Source: CBDDIP01 sp965229005
Lineage (GTDB): Bacteria > Actinomycetota > Acidimicrobiia > Acidimicrobiales > Ilumatobacteraceae
Assembly: GCA_965229005.1 (NCBI GenBank)
Contig: CBDDIP010000002.1
Location: 806,001-870,000, forward strand
Direction of reading: 5' to 3'
Length of the DNA stretch: 64,000 nt
Shown one piece after another: positions 1 through 9,890 of this stretch. How positions within the stretch are numbered: the first letter of the stretch is position 1; the number at the start of each line of letters is the position of its first letter. The notes beneath the pieces were generated by a model, which was not told where the DNA came from, searched no databases, and was given only the letters and a program-made list of their open reading frames with translations. The translations under genes and the position numbers were made by a program.

Positions 1-1383
1 GGCGCACTCGACTCACTGGACAGCAGCGACGAGAGCAACCTGGCCCTGCTTGCTCGCCTGCGCCGCGACTGCCGCGATGCGAAGGAGACGCTCTCGTCGG
101 ACCAGGACGCGACGATCCCCGTCTTCATCGGCGGCACGACGCAGCAGATCACCGTGACGCGTGAGGACTTCGAGCGGCTGATCCGTCCACGTGTGTCGGA
201 GACGTTCGTCGCCTTGCGCCGCGCCGTCGACGGCGCCGGCATCACGCTCGACGACATCGACCGGATCGTGCTCGTCGGCGGCTCGTCGCACATCCCGTCG
301 ATCCGCGACCGGGTGCGCAAGGAGACGGGCCGGCCAGTTGCCGAGGACGTCGACCCCGAGTACGCGGTGGCCCTCGGTGCCGCCCGTCTCGCCGGTCTCG
401 CGCCGGTGCTGGCGGTTGCCGAGCCAGAGGTGACCGCACTGCTGCCGGTGGTCGGGGCAGCTGGTGGCCGGCCCGCCGATGACGCTTCCGCCGATGGCGC
501 GAGCGGTGACGATGCGACAGCCGATGACGGACCGGATGACGACGATCGGCGGGACGTGCCGACGCTCGTGCTCGGCGCCGTGAGCGCGGCCGCCGCGGGA
601 GGGCTCGATGTCGCAGATGTGGCCGCGGCGGCGCCGTCACCCGTGCCACCTGCCGACGCCGATGGCCCGATCGTCACACCGATCGCCACCCGCCCGAGCC
701 GTCGCGCCGATCGTCGCCGTCGCCGGAGGCGAACGATCCTGGTCGCGTCGGTGACGGCCGTGCTGGCACTGGCTGCCGGCCTGGCACTGGCACTTCGCGA
801 CGACGGTGCCGAGCCGACCGCCGCCACGGCGCCCAACAACGTCACGGAGTCACCGGCCACGGGCGACTCGACGGCCGACTCGACCGGCGACTCGACCGCT
901 CCGACCGACAGCGAGCCGCCGACGAGCAGCTCGTCGTCCGGCAGCTCGACGCCGGAGACGTCCCCGACCGAGACGGCCACCGGGACGACGATCGTCGTCG
1001 TCGGCCCACCGACGACCCCCAAGCCGACGTCCTCCACCCGCCCGCCCGTGACCACGATCAAGCCGACGACCCTGCCGCCGACCACGGCGCCGCCGACGAC
1101 GCTGCCGCCGACCACGACGACGAATCCGCCGCCCGTGACGGCGAACGTGTTCGTGCACGTCGGAGACACCAACGGGGTGAGTCAGTCCGGCGTCACGCTC
1201 CAGCTCAACGGCTCGATCTCGTTCAACGCGACCACGAACTCACAGGGTTTGGCCCAGTTCGGCAACGTGCCCAACGGCAGCTACACGTTGTCGGCGTCCA
1301 AGCCGGGTTTCGCCCCGGCGCAGGTGGCGTTCACGATGTCCGGCTCCAACCGGAGCCAGGAGATCACGATCGTCGCCGCCTGA
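1..1383 (+). CDS. Hsp70-like protein with membrane anchor and surface tail (5' end outside window)
   Basis: The frame is open from base 1, so the N-terminal part of the ATPase lies upstream. What is visible starts inside the DnaK-type nucleotide domain: the CRDAKETLS helix, then IVLVGGSSHIPSIR (phosphate/adenosine loop) and VALGAARLAG at the domain end. No peptide-binding domain follows. Instead there is an acidic Ala/Asp-rich linker, an Arg cluster, one hydrophobic helix (about 733-798), a Thr/Pro/Ser-rich stalk of roughly 110 residues, and a C-terminal beta-rich domain of about 75 residues (GVTLQLNG, NSQGLAQFGNVPNGSYTL) like carboxypeptidase-regulatory or Cna-B folds. The Arg cluster before the helix predicts a cytoplasmic ATPase and an external tail. 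Membrane Hsp70-like proteins of this layout occur in actinobacteria; their client is unknown. The family call is secure, the role is not. Confidence 0.85.
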   Translation, partial: GALDSLDSSDESNLALLARLRRDCRDAKETLSSDQDATIPVFIGGTTQQITVTREDFERLIRPRVSETFVALRRAVDGAGITLDDIDRIVLVGGSSHIPSIRDRVRKETGRPVAEDVDPEYAVALGAARLAGLAPVLAVAEPEVTALLPVVGAAGGRPADDASADGASGDDATADDGPDDDDRRDVPTLVLGAVSAAAAGGLDVADVAAAAPSPVPPADADGPIVTPIATRPSRRADRRRRRRRTILVASVTAVLALAAGLALALRDDGAEPTAATAPNNVTESPATGDSTADSTGDSTAPTDSEPPTSSSSSGSSTPETSPTETATGTTIVVVGPPTTPKPTSSTRPPVTTIKPTTLPPTTAPPTTLPPTTTTNPPPVTANVFVHVGDTNGVSQSGVTLQLNGSISFNATTNSQGLAQFGNVPNGSYTLSASKPGFAPAQVAFTMSGSNRSQEITIVAA

Positions 1384-1386
1384 GCG

Positions 1387-1941
1387 TCACGCCTGCCAGT
1401 GCGGATCGCGGCCGAGGAAGGCGAGGACGCGATCTTGTTCGCTGGCATCGGGCCCGACCTCGATCTCCGGGCCGCACACGCCGGGGGAGCGGATGGCGTC
1501 GCCGAACGAGCTGGCCGTCTGGAGCAGACCACGAACCTCAGTCGGGTCCATCGTGTCGTCCTGGCCCGTGGCGCGGGCGAGGTCCCAGCCGTGGACGACG
1601 AGGTCGAAGCACATGAACCGATCGATCGTCGCCCCGACCGATGTGCGACCGAAGAAGCCGTCGTACTCCTTGTCGGCCAACGCCGGGTCGTCGAGCACCT
1701 CCTCGACGTCGCGTCGCGCCGACTGCAGGGCACCGAGCGGATCGTCGTCGACCGACGGTGCCGGCGAGAGCTCGCGCTCGAGCGGCTTGATCATCATCCC
1801 GTGCACGCCGACGATGTGAGCGACGACGCCGCGGGCGTCCCACTCTGCGCACGGCGACGCGGCCGACCAGCCCGCCTCGGGCACGTTGGCGACGAGCGAC
1901 TCGAAGTGGTCGGCGAGGTGGCGGTAGCGATCAGCGGTCAT
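1387..1941 (-). CDS. TIGR03086-type DinB-like / maleylpyruvate-isomerase N-terminal-domain protein
   Basis: This 184-residue protein has the four-helix DinB-like fold of the mycothiol-dependent enzyme family: SPCAEWDARGVVAHIVGVH near the N-terminus, the FDLVVHGWDLARATG helix in the middle and the closing DRVLAFLGRDPHW typical of TIGR03086 members. The conserved His residues in VVAHIVG and VVHGWDL are candidate metal ligands. Family members are thought to act in thiol-dependent transfer reactions in actinobacteria that make mycothiol; the substrate here is unknown. The gene ends 3 bases from the convergent Hsp70-like gene and lies 30 bases after the stop of the GH2 gene on the opposite side, so it stands alone. 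The ATG at 1941 is preceded by a purine-poor GGGGCC, so the start is likely but not certain. Confidence 0.8.
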   Translation of the reverse strand: MTADRYRHLADHFESLVANVPEAGWSAASPCAEWDARGVVAHIVGVHGMMIKPLERELSPAPSVDDDPLGALQSARRDVEEVLDDPALADKEYDGFFGRTSVGATIDRFMCFDLVVHGWDLARATGQDDTMDPTEVRGLLQTASSFGDAIRSPGVCGPEIEVGPDASEQDRVLAFLGRDPHWQA

Positions 1942-1971
1942 GGCCCCATCGTCGCGCGGCCGAGCGACGGG

Positions 1972-4440
1972 TCAGCGCAACTGGTTGGCGCTGAACAGCC
2001 ACTGATCGAGCGGTGCGTGGAGGTCGTCGACGCCATCCACGATGAACGTGCCCCGCTCACCGGGCAGGATCGTCAGCAGCTGACGATCGACTGACGCGCC
2101 GGATGCGATCCGGTCGACCAGCGCGGACAGGTCGCGCACCAGCACGTCGGCAGACACGTGCACCCGCCACCGCCGTTCGCCGAGCGGCTCGATCAGCACG
2201 TGGTACCGCGGCGGCCGCAGCGCCAGGTGCTGATCCTCGCTGAACCACCAGATCGACCGCTCGCCGCCTGCGTCGATGACGATCAGCTCTCGAGTCGGAT
2301 CGCTTGCGGCCGCGACACGGTGCTCCAACGCAACCGAGCCCACCGACCGCGCATCGAGGGCAAGGTCGATCTCCTGCGTGGCCAGGACTCGGCCGTCGAA
2401 CGAGATGCGCCGCGCCGTGCCGCGAGCGGCCCACGCCTCGACCCCGTCGTTGACCGCCACGAGGTGCAGCTGGTCGCCGCGGGGTTGCACCGTCAGCAGC
2501 CGGTCCCGGTAGGCGTCGCGCAGCGCGTACCACGCCGGCTTGCGACGACCACCGCCATCGACGACGGCCCAACTGGTGACCGGCCAGCAGTCGTTGAGCT
2601 GCCACCACACCGTGCCCATGCACCAGCCGCGCAGCGACCGGAAGTGCTCGATGCCGACGGTGATGGCTCGTGCCTGCACGAGTTGCGCCGCCCACCACCA
2701 GTGGACGAACGGCTCGCCGCCGGCGATCGTCGCGCCGAAGCGGGACTCGATGCCGCGCGCCAGCTTGCGGTCTCCGTCCGTGGCCTTCTGGTGATGGGCC
2801 ATCCCCGGCGAGTCGACGGCCAGCGGCTCGTCGTCGATCGAGGTGCGCATCGTCGACCACGTCGGCGGCGCCTGCCAGCCGAACTCGGCGACGAACCGGG
2901 GCGTGCGATCGCGGTAGCGGTCGAGGTCGATCTGGTTCCACACGTCCCACACGTGCACGCACCCGTGAGCATCGGCGTTGGGGCTCACCGTCATCGACCC
3001 CGACCACGGGCTGCCCGGCCAGTAGGTGCGTCCGGGGTCGATCTCGCCGACGATGCGCGGCAGCAGATCGAGGTAGAAGCCGGCGCCCCAGCTGCGCCCG
3101 GCCAGCTGCTCCTGCCATCCCCAGTCGAACCAGCCCCAGATGTTCTCGTTGTTGCCGTTCCACAGCACGAGCGACGGATGGGGCATCAGTCGCTCGACGT
3201 TGTCGGCGGCCTCGGCGGCGACCTCGTCGTGCAGGTGCTCCTCCGGGTACGCCGCGCAGGCGAAGGTGAAGTCCTGCCACACCATCAACCCGAGCTCGTC
3301 GCACGCGTCGTAGAAGTCCTCCGATTCGTAGACCCCGCCACCCCACACGCGCACGAGGTCGACGTTGGCGTCGACTGCCTGCTGCAGCCGTTCGCGTACG
3401 CGCGCCGCGGTGACGCGCGACGGGAACGGGTCGTCGGGGATCCAGTTCACGCCGCGAGCGAAGAGCGCCACGTCGTTGACGACGAAGGTGAACGCCGCAC
3501 CGCGATCGTCCGCGCTGTGATCGAGCACGACGGAACGGAAGCCGATCGATCGCGACCACGAGTCGACCAGCTCGTCGTCCGTCGTGCGCAGCTCGACCGT
3601 CAGCTCGTAGCGCGGTTGCGCACCCAGGCTGCGCGGCCACCAGCGTTCGATCGCACCGACGTCGAGGTGCACCGCAGCATCGACGTCGTCGACCAACGCC
3701 TCGGCAACGGTCACGGTCCCGGCGTCACCCGGCGCGGTCACCGTGGCGATGATTCGCAGCGCGCGCTGGTCGACACGCCCGACGGCGCACCGCACATCGA
3801 CCGTGCCATGCCCGTGCTCGTCCACGTTCACCTCGGGTCGCACCGAGGCGAGCCGTGCCGCCGGCGTCACCTCCAGCCGGATCGGCCGCCAGATCCCTGC
3901 GGTCGTCAAGGTCGGCCCCCAGTCCCATCCCCAGCTGCACGCCATCTTGCGGATCTGGTTGAACGGCTGCCCGAACGATGACGACGGCCAATCGCCGCGC
4001 GTGGCGCGGCGGTCGAGCGCTTCGCGCGCGGCCGACGCGAACGTGATCGACAGCTCGTTGTCCCCGTCGTGCACTACGTCGCCGATGTCGAAGCGGTACG
4101 TGCGGTGCATGTTCTCGGTCAGCCCGACGACCTGACCGTTGACCTCCACCTTGGCGAGCGTGTCGAGCCCGTCGGCGACCAACTCGACGAGGTCGCCCGG
4201 TGAATCTCGATGCACTTGGAACCTCGTGCGGTACACCCAGTCCGCGTCGGCCACCCAGGCGACATCGAGCTCGTTGCGGTCGTGCAGCGGATCGGCGGTG
4301 AGCCCGGCGGCGAGCAGGTCGGTGTGCGCGCAGCCCGGCACCGTGGCGGGGATCGCGTCGGGCAATCGAGGATCCACGACGACCGGAGCGAGCAGCCACC
4401 CGTCGTGCAGCTCGTGGCGTTCGACAGCGACGGCGTCCAT
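1972..4440 (-). CDS. Beta-mannosidase, glycoside hydrolase family 2
   Basis: The 822-residue protein has the GH2 beta-mannosidase order: N-terminal sugar-binding jelly roll (DGWLLAPVVVDPRLPDAIPATVPGCAHTDLL), immunoglobulin-like domain, then the TIM barrel with RVWGGGVYESEDFYDACDE. The acid/base is Glu432 in LWNGNNENIW and the nucleophile is Glu519 in FVAEFGWQ. It should remove terminal beta-mannose from manno-oligosaccharides; lack of a signal peptide puts it in the cytoplasm, acting on imported sugars. The frame stays open far upstream, but ATG 4440 lies 2 bases after the stop of the ATPase gene and gives the family's normal N-terminus. It is the last gene of a left-pointing operon GH1-ATPase-GH2. 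Sequence cannot exclude a related specificity such as exo-glucosaminidase. Confidence 0.9.
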   Translation of the reverse strand: MDAVAVERHELHDGWLLAPVVVDPRLPDAIPATVPGCAHTDLLAAGLTADPLHDRNELDVAWVADADWVYRTRFQVHRDSPGDLVELVADGLDTLAKVEVNGQVVGLTENMHRTYRFDIGDVVHDGDNELSITFASAAREALDRRATRGDWPSSSFGQPFNQIRKMACSWGWDWGPTLTTAGIWRPIRLEVTPAARLASVRPEVNVDEHGHGTVDVRCAVGRVDQRALRIIATVTAPGDAGTVTVAEALVDDVDAAVHLDVGAIERWWPRSLGAQPRYELTVELRTTDDELVDSWSRSIGFRSVVLDHSADDRGAAFTFVVNDVALFARGVNWIPDDPFPSRVTAARVRERLQQAVDANVDLVRVWGGGVYESEDFYDACDELGLMVWQDFTFACAAYPEEHLHDEVAAEAADNVERLMPHPSLVLWNGNNENIWGWFDWGWQEQLAGRSWGAGFYLDLLPRIVGEIDPGRTYWPGSPWSGSMTVSPNADAHGCVHVWDVWNQIDLDRYRDRTPRFVAEFGWQAPPTWSTMRTSIDDEPLAVDSPGMAHHQKATDGDRKLARGIESRFGATIAGGEPFVHWWWAAQLVQARAITVGIEHFRSLRGWCMGTVWWQLNDCWPVTSWAVVDGGGRRKPAWYALRDAYRDRLLTVQPRGDQLHLVAVNDGVEAWAARGTARRISFDGRVLATQEIDLALDARSVGSVALEHRVAAASDPTRELIVIDAGGERSIWWFSEDQHLALRPPRYHVLIEPLGERRWRVHVSADVLVRDLSALVDRIASGASVDRQLLTILPGERGTFIVDGVDDLHAPLDQWLFSANQLR

Positions 4441-4442
4441 CG

Positions 4443-5602
<1,160 letters not shown>

Positions 5603-5606
<4 letters not shown>

Positions 5607-7024
5607 CGCCCGGCTCCGTCGGTGGCAGTGATGCCCGTGTCGCCGGCCTCGTCGTCGACGATCTCGTTGGCGGCGATCACCCTGGCGTACCAGTGGTAGC
5701 TCTGCTTGGGGATGCGGTGCTGCGTCTCGAAGTCCACCTCGACGAGGCCGAAGGTCGGGCCGTACCCGTGCGCCCACTCGAAGTTGTCGAGCAGCGACCA
5801 GGCGAAGTAGCCCTCGATCGGCACGCCCGCCTCCATCGCGTGGTGCACCTCGGCGAGGTGGGCGGCGAAGTAGTCGATGCGATCGACGTCGATCACCCGC
5901 CCGTCGACGCGGATCCCGTCGGTCATCGCCGCGCCGTTCTCGGTGACGAGGTAGCGCGGGAAGGCGTGCTGCTCGTGCAGTGAACGCAGCAGCCCGCCGA
6001 ACGACTCGGGGTGCACCTCCCAGCCCATCGCCGTCGCCGGTGCGTCGGGGTCGACGCGTTCACCATCGAGCGCGCCGACCGTCTTGCGCGTGTAGTAGTT
6101 CACGCCGAGCGTGTCGATCGGCGCACTGATCAGCGCCAGGTCGCCGTCGCGCACCTCGCGTTGCTCCCACCCGAGGCGCTCGGTCGCGAACGCCGGGTAG
6201 CCGAGCCCGGCGATCGGCTCGACGTACCAGCGGTTCTCGATCTCGTCGATCAGCCGTTGCCGCTCGACGGCCGCGGGGGAGCTGCCGATCGGCGTGACCG
6301 GCGTGAAGTTGAGCACGATGCCCACCTGGGCGTCGCTGCGCGCGGCGCGGATCCGCTCCATCGCCATGCCGTGGGCCAGCAGGACGTGGTGGCTGGCGGC
6401 GAGGCTGTCGGCCAGCGAGCTGCGTCCGGGGGCGTGCTCGCCGGTGAGGTAGCCGTGGTTGGCGACGACGAACGGTTCGTTGATGGTCATCCACTGCGTC
6501 ACCCGGTCGCCGAGACGGGCGACGACGGCATCGGCGTAGTCGGCGAACGCCTCGGGCACGATCCGGCTGGCCCATCCGCCGCGCTCCTCGAGCGCCTGGG
6601 GGAGGTCCCAGTGGTACAGCGTCGGATAGGGCTCGATGCCGGCGGCCAGCAGTCCGTCGACGAGCCGTTCGTAGAAGTCGAGACCGGGCACGTTGACCGC
6701 GCCGGTTCCGGCCGGCACCACCCGCGGCCAGGCGAGGGAGAAGCGGTAGGCGTTGAGCCCGAGCCGTCGCATCAGGTCGATGTCCTCCGGCCAGCGGTGG
6801 TAGTGATCGCAGGCCACGGCCCCGGTGGAGCCGTCGGTGATGCGTCCCGGCGTGGCACAGAAGCGGTCCCAGATGCTCTCGCCGCGACCGTCCTCGGCTG
6901 CAGCGCCCTCGATCTGATACGACGACGTCGCCGCGCCCCACAGGAAGCCGTCGGGGAACTGCAACCCGGCGTGCTGGCGGGTCACGGAGAGGCTGGAAGC
7001 GCTCTCTTTCTGTTCGTTCAGCAT
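5603..7024 (-). CDS. Family 1 glycoside hydrolase, beta-glucosidase type
   Basis: The 473-residue protein is a full-length GH1 enzyme: FPDGFLWGAATSSYQIEGA at the N-terminus, acid/base Glu183 in TINEPF, nucleophile Glu362 in VTENGAA, and the C-terminal WSLLDNFEWAHGY sugar-binding motif. It has no signal peptide, so it hydrolyses imported beta-glucosides, or beta-mannosides given its operon with a GH2 mannosidase. The chosen ATG 7024 gives a normal length; GTG 7030, two codons upstream, has a better-placed GGGGG and is an alternative. The open frame reaches 7066. The first codons contain a second, weaker copy of the LacI-type operator (6994-7007), so the gene is likely repressed by the divergent LacI protein. 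Confidence 0.92.
6994..7007. promoter_or_regulatory. Weak second LacI-type operator inside the GH1 5' coding region
   Basis: TGGAAGCGCTCTCT matches the perfect operator at 7137-7150 in 12 of 14 positions, including the central AAGCGCT. Its centre lies 143 bp from the other site, inside the first codons of GH1. It could support looping across the divergent promoters, or be chance codon sequence. Confidence 0.4.
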
Positions 7025-7061
7025 CGTCACGTTCGTGCCCCCACGACTGCAGCAGTGTCCG

Positions 7062-7085
7062 ATCATCCCAGCTCAACGGGATGAT
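7062..7085. promoter_or_regulatory. Inverted repeat in the GH1/lacI divergent region
   Basis: ATCATCCC and GGGATGAT form a perfect 8-bp inverted repeat with an 8-base spacer, midway between the divergent genes. It may be a regulator site or a leader hairpin in the GH1 transcript. Nothing identifies the binding protein. Confidence 0.35.
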
Positions 7086-7107
7086 TTGAGTTCCACCCCC
7101 CGACCTG

Positions 7108-7137
7108 TTGACAGGAGGCGCTGGATATTTGTACCAT
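7108..7137 (+). promoter_or_regulatory. Candidate promoter of the lacI-sugar transporter operon
   Basis: A consensus -35 TTGACA at 7108-7113 is followed after 18 bases by TACCAT at 7132-7137, a four-of-six match to a -10 box. The perfect LacI-type operator begins at the last base of this -10, so a bound repressor would block initiation. The TTGACA is also part of a short CCTGT/ACAGG palindrome. Confidence 0.55.
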
Positions 7138-7150
7138 GGAAGCGCTTTCA
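7137..7150. promoter_or_regulatory. LacI-family operator
   Basis: TGGAAGCGCTTTCA, flanked by A and T, fits the TGNAANCGNTNNCA operator used by LacI/GalR-family proteins, including CcpA cre sites. It lies between the -10 element and the lacI start codon, which points to autoregulation and to control of the whole rightward operon. Confidence 0.7.
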
Positions 7151-7189
7151 TATCAACCGCACGAATGGTTCCTCAGGGGGGAGGGTTCG

Positions 7190-8218
7190 GTGGCCGAGCA
7201 GATCACGCTCGACGATGTGGCACGGTTTGCCGGGGTCTCCCGGGCCACCGCGTCACGGGCCATCAATGATCGACCGGGCGTCCGCCCGGACGTCCGCGAG
7301 CGCGTCCTGCGCGCCGCCGACGTCCTCGGCTTCCGTCCGAACCGCTCGGCGCGCAACCTGGCCAGCGGTCGATCCTCGGTCATCGGCCTCGTCATCCCCA
7401 GCGACGAGCTGCGCATCGACCCGTACGGCGCGTCGATGACCCATGCCGTCGGCAGGGCGTCGACGCAACGCGACCTCGGTCTGATGCTGCACCTCGCCGC
7501 CGACGAGCCCGGCGACACCGTCCACCACATCCTGCGCGACGGCCTGATCGACGGCCTGTTGATCAGCTCGGTGGCGATGGGCCGCCCGTGGGTGGACAAG
7601 CTGCTCGACGCCGACGGGCTGCCCACCGTGCTCATCGGGACGCACCCGACGCGCACCGACATCGTCGGCGTCGACGTCGAAAACGTGGAGTCCAGCGCCA
7701 CCGTCGTCGGCCACCTCATCGCCCAGGGCTGCCGGCGCGTCAGCACGATCACCGGCCCGCTCGAGCGCGCCGATGCGAGAGCCCGCCTCGCCGGTTACCG
7801 ACTTGCCCATGAGCGCGCCGGTCGCCCCGTCGACGAGGCGTTGATCGCCACCGGCGACTACCGCCAGGAGTCCGGCTCGCTCGGTGCCGCGGCACTGCTC
7901 GACGCGTCCGGAGAACCCATCGACGGCCTCTTCGCGGCCAACGACCAGATGGCCATCGGGGCGATGTGGACGTTGGCCCGGCGCGGCCTGCGCGTCCCCG
8001 ACGACGTCGCCGTCGCCGGCTTCGACGGCACCACCTTCGAGGAGCTGCTGCAGCTCACCCTCACCACCATGCGCCAACCGTTCGACTCGCTGGCCACTGC
8101 CGCGGTCGACGAGCTGATGCGCCGCATCGGTGGCACCTACGGCGAGCACCCGATCGTGCTCGACCCCGAGCTCTTCGTCGGCGAGTCGTCGATGCGGACA
8201 CAACAAAGAGCGCCGTGA
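7190..8218 (+). CDS. LacI-family transcriptional regulator of the glycoside island
   Basis: The 342-residue protein begins with the LacI helix-turn-helix ITLDDVARFAGVSRATASRAI, then the hinge-helix region RSARNLASGRS, and a periplasmic-binding-protein-like effector domain ending with the GFDGTTFEELLQLTLTTMRQP segment typical of the family. GTG 7190 is chosen because it follows AGGGGGGAGGG and gives the family length; an in-frame ATG at 7136 would add 18 residues encoded across the operator itself, which is unlikely. It stands first in the rightward operon and is divergent from the hydrolases, so it probably represses both arms until a beta-linked oligosaccharide or its product binds. The effector cannot be read from sequence. 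Confidence 0.9.
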   Translation: MAEQITLDDVARFAGVSRATASRAINDRPGVRPDVRERVLRAADVLGFRPNRSARNLASGRSSVIGLVIPSDELRIDPYGASMTHAVGRASTQRDLGLMLHLAADEPGDTVHHILRDGLIDGLLISSVAMGRPWVDKLLDADGLPTVLIGTHPTRTDIVGVDVENVESSATVVGHLIAQGCRRVSTITGPLERADARARLAGYRLAHERAGRPVDEALIATGDYRQESGSLGAAALLDASGEPIDGLFAANDQMAIGAMWTLARRGLRVPDDVAVAGFDGTTFEELLQLTLTTMRQPFDSLATAAVDELMRRIGGTYGEHPIVLDPELFVGESSMRTQQRAP

Positions 8219-8233
8219 GCGGCCGATGCCCGA

Positions 8234-8266
8234 GTGGGAGACCGCCTCGAAAGCTTGGCCTCCCAC
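8234..8266. other. Inverted repeat in the lacI-SBP gap
   Basis: GTGGGAG and CTCCCAC form a 7-bp inverted repeat with a 19-base loop in the 107-base gap before the sugar-binding protein gene. It has no T tract. It may be a weak attenuator or an RNA processing site. Confidence 0.3.
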
Positions 8267-8325
8267 CCGGACAGTGGTCACCTCTTCGCCCGAACCCTTC
8301 CGAGATCCAGCAAAAGGAGAACATC

Positions 8326-9807
8326 ATGCTACGCAGCAAGCGAAGCACTGCAAGAACCCGTGGGGCGCTCGCCGCCCTGCTCCTCATCGGTGTCGTCGCC
8401 AGCGCGTGCGGCAGTGATGACAAGAAGGCCGCCGACCCCGACGCGACGACGAAGTCGAGCAGCGGCGAGCCGGCGGCGACGGACGGTGGCGGTGGCGACG
8501 ACGGCGACCGGATCACGATCCGGTGGTTCGTCGGCCTCGGCACCGGCTCGCAAGCCGAGCAGATCGAGCGCGAGCAGGCGGTCATCGACACGTTCAACTC
8601 GAGCCAGGACAAGATCAAGCTCGAGGCCGAGTTCGTCGACAACAACACGGCCAAGGACGCCCTCGCCGCGGAGATCGCCGGTGGCAACCCGCCCGACATC
8701 ATCGGCCCGGTCGGCCGTGAAGGCGCCAACGCCTTCTCCGGTCAGTACCTCAACCTCGACCCGTTGATCGAGAGTTCGAAGATCGACCTGTCGAAGTACG
8801 AGCCCGAGCAGCTCGAGGCGCGGCGTGCGCCGGACGGAACGATCGACTCGCTGCCGTTCGCCAGCTACCCGCAGGCGCTCTTCTACAACACCGAGCTGTT
8901 CGACGAGGCCGGCCTGCCGTACCCGCCGGCGGAGTACGGCGCGGTCTACGGCGAGGGGACCGAGTACGAGGGCGAGTGGAACATCGACAAGATGACCGAG
9001 ATCGCCAAGATCCTCACCGTCGACGCCAACGGCAACGACGCGACGAGCCCTGACTTCGACAAGTCGAAGGTCGCCCAGTGGGGCTTCGTCCACCAGTGGA
9101 CGGCACCGCCTCGTGCCCAGGGCACGTTCTTCGGCGCCGGCAACATCATCGGCGACGACGGCAAGGCCAAGGTGCCGACCCAGTGGCTGGAGGAGTGGAA
9201 GTGGTACCACGGTCTGATCCACGAGCTGGGCGTCTCGCCGACGCAGGCCGACCTCGACGGTGACGTGCTGTCGGGCAACGCCTTCAACAGCGGCAAGGTG
9301 GCCATGGCCGACACGCACCTCTGGTACACGTGCTGCCTCAACGACGGTGCAGCGACGCCCGTGTTCAAGACCTTCTGGAACGCCGGGGCGCTGCCGTCCT
9401 ACGAGGGCACCGTCACGTCGAAGCTGCACGCCGACACGTTCCGCATCCACAAGGACACCAAGAACCAGGACGCCGCCTTCGAGGTGCTGCGGTACTTCCA
9501 GGAGGACGCCGCCCTCGACCTGCTGAGCATCTACGGCGCGATGCCGGCACGCACCGACCTGCGTGACGCCTACTTCGCGAACCTGGACAAGAACTACACC
9601 CAGGGCGTCAACTGGCAGATCTTCCTCGACGGGTTGGCGTTCCCCGACAACCCGAGCCACGAGCTGGACATGCCGTCGTTCGTCGAGAGCGATCAGCGGA
9701 TCAAGGAGCTCGAGCCGCTGATCAACGGCGACCCGAACCTGGACCTCGACGCCGAGGCGAAGAAGATGGAGAGCGACCTCGACGCCATCTGGGCAGCCGC
9801 CGGGTGA
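8326..9807 (+). CDS. Sugar ABC transporter substrate-binding lipoprotein
   Basis: The 493-residue protein has a basic N-terminus, a hydrophobic stretch and a lipobox ending VASAC with the lipidated Cys at residue 28, then a Ser/Ala/Gly/Asp-rich linker and a family 1 extracellular solute-binding fold (ITIRWFVGLGTG, GGNPPDIIGPVG, KVAMADTHLWY). ATG 8326 has AAAAGGAGA five bases upstream, which decides the start although the frame is open from 7966. It should capture a beta-oligosaccharide outside the membrane and deliver it to the permeases that follow. Its stop overlaps a GTG as GTGA, but the permease is more likely to start at 9891, after a strong hairpin. The exact sugar is inferred only from the neighbouring GH1 and GH2 genes. 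Confidence 0.92.
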   Translation: MLRSKRSTARTRGALAALLLIGVVASACGSDDKKAADPDATTKSSSGEPAATDGGGGDDGDRITIRWFVGLGTGSQAEQIEREQAVIDTFNSSQDKIKLEAEFVDNNTAKDALAAEIAGGNPPDIIGPVGREGANAFSGQYLNLDPLIESSKIDLSKYEPEQLEARRAPDGTIDSLPFASYPQALFYNTELFDEAGLPYPPAEYGAVYGEGTEYEGEWNIDKMTEIAKILTVDANGNDATSPDFDKSKVAQWGFVHQWTAPPRAQGTFFGAGNIIGDDGKAKVPTQWLEEWKWYHGLIHELGVSPTQADLDGDVLSGNAFNSGKVAMADTHLWYTCCLNDGAATPVFKTFWNAGALPSYEGTVTSKLHADTFRIHKDTKNQDAAFEVLRYFQEDAALDLLSIYGAMPARTDLRDAYFANLDKNYTQGVNWQIFLDGLAFPDNPSHELDMPSFVESDQRIKELEPLINGDPNLDLDAEAKKMESDLDAIWAAAG

Positions 9808-9824
9808 CGAGCGTCTTCATCGGC

Positions 9825-9871
9825 CCGGACAGCGGAAGGGGGGACCCTGCGGGGTCCCCCCTTCGGTCCGG
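9825..9871 (+). promoter_or_regulatory. Strong intercistronic hairpin between binding protein and permease
   Basis: GAAGGGGGGACCC (9835-9847) and GGGTCCCCCCTTC (9852-9864) form a perfect 13-bp stem with a TGCG loop. An outer CCGGAC/GTCCGG stem of 6 bp encloses it. There is no T run, so it is more likely a stabiliser or attenuator that keeps binding-protein mRNA above permease mRNA, as intercistronic repeats do in mal operons, than a full terminator. Confidence 0.6.
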
Positions 9872-9890
9872 TCGTGTCGAGAAGGGCAGG

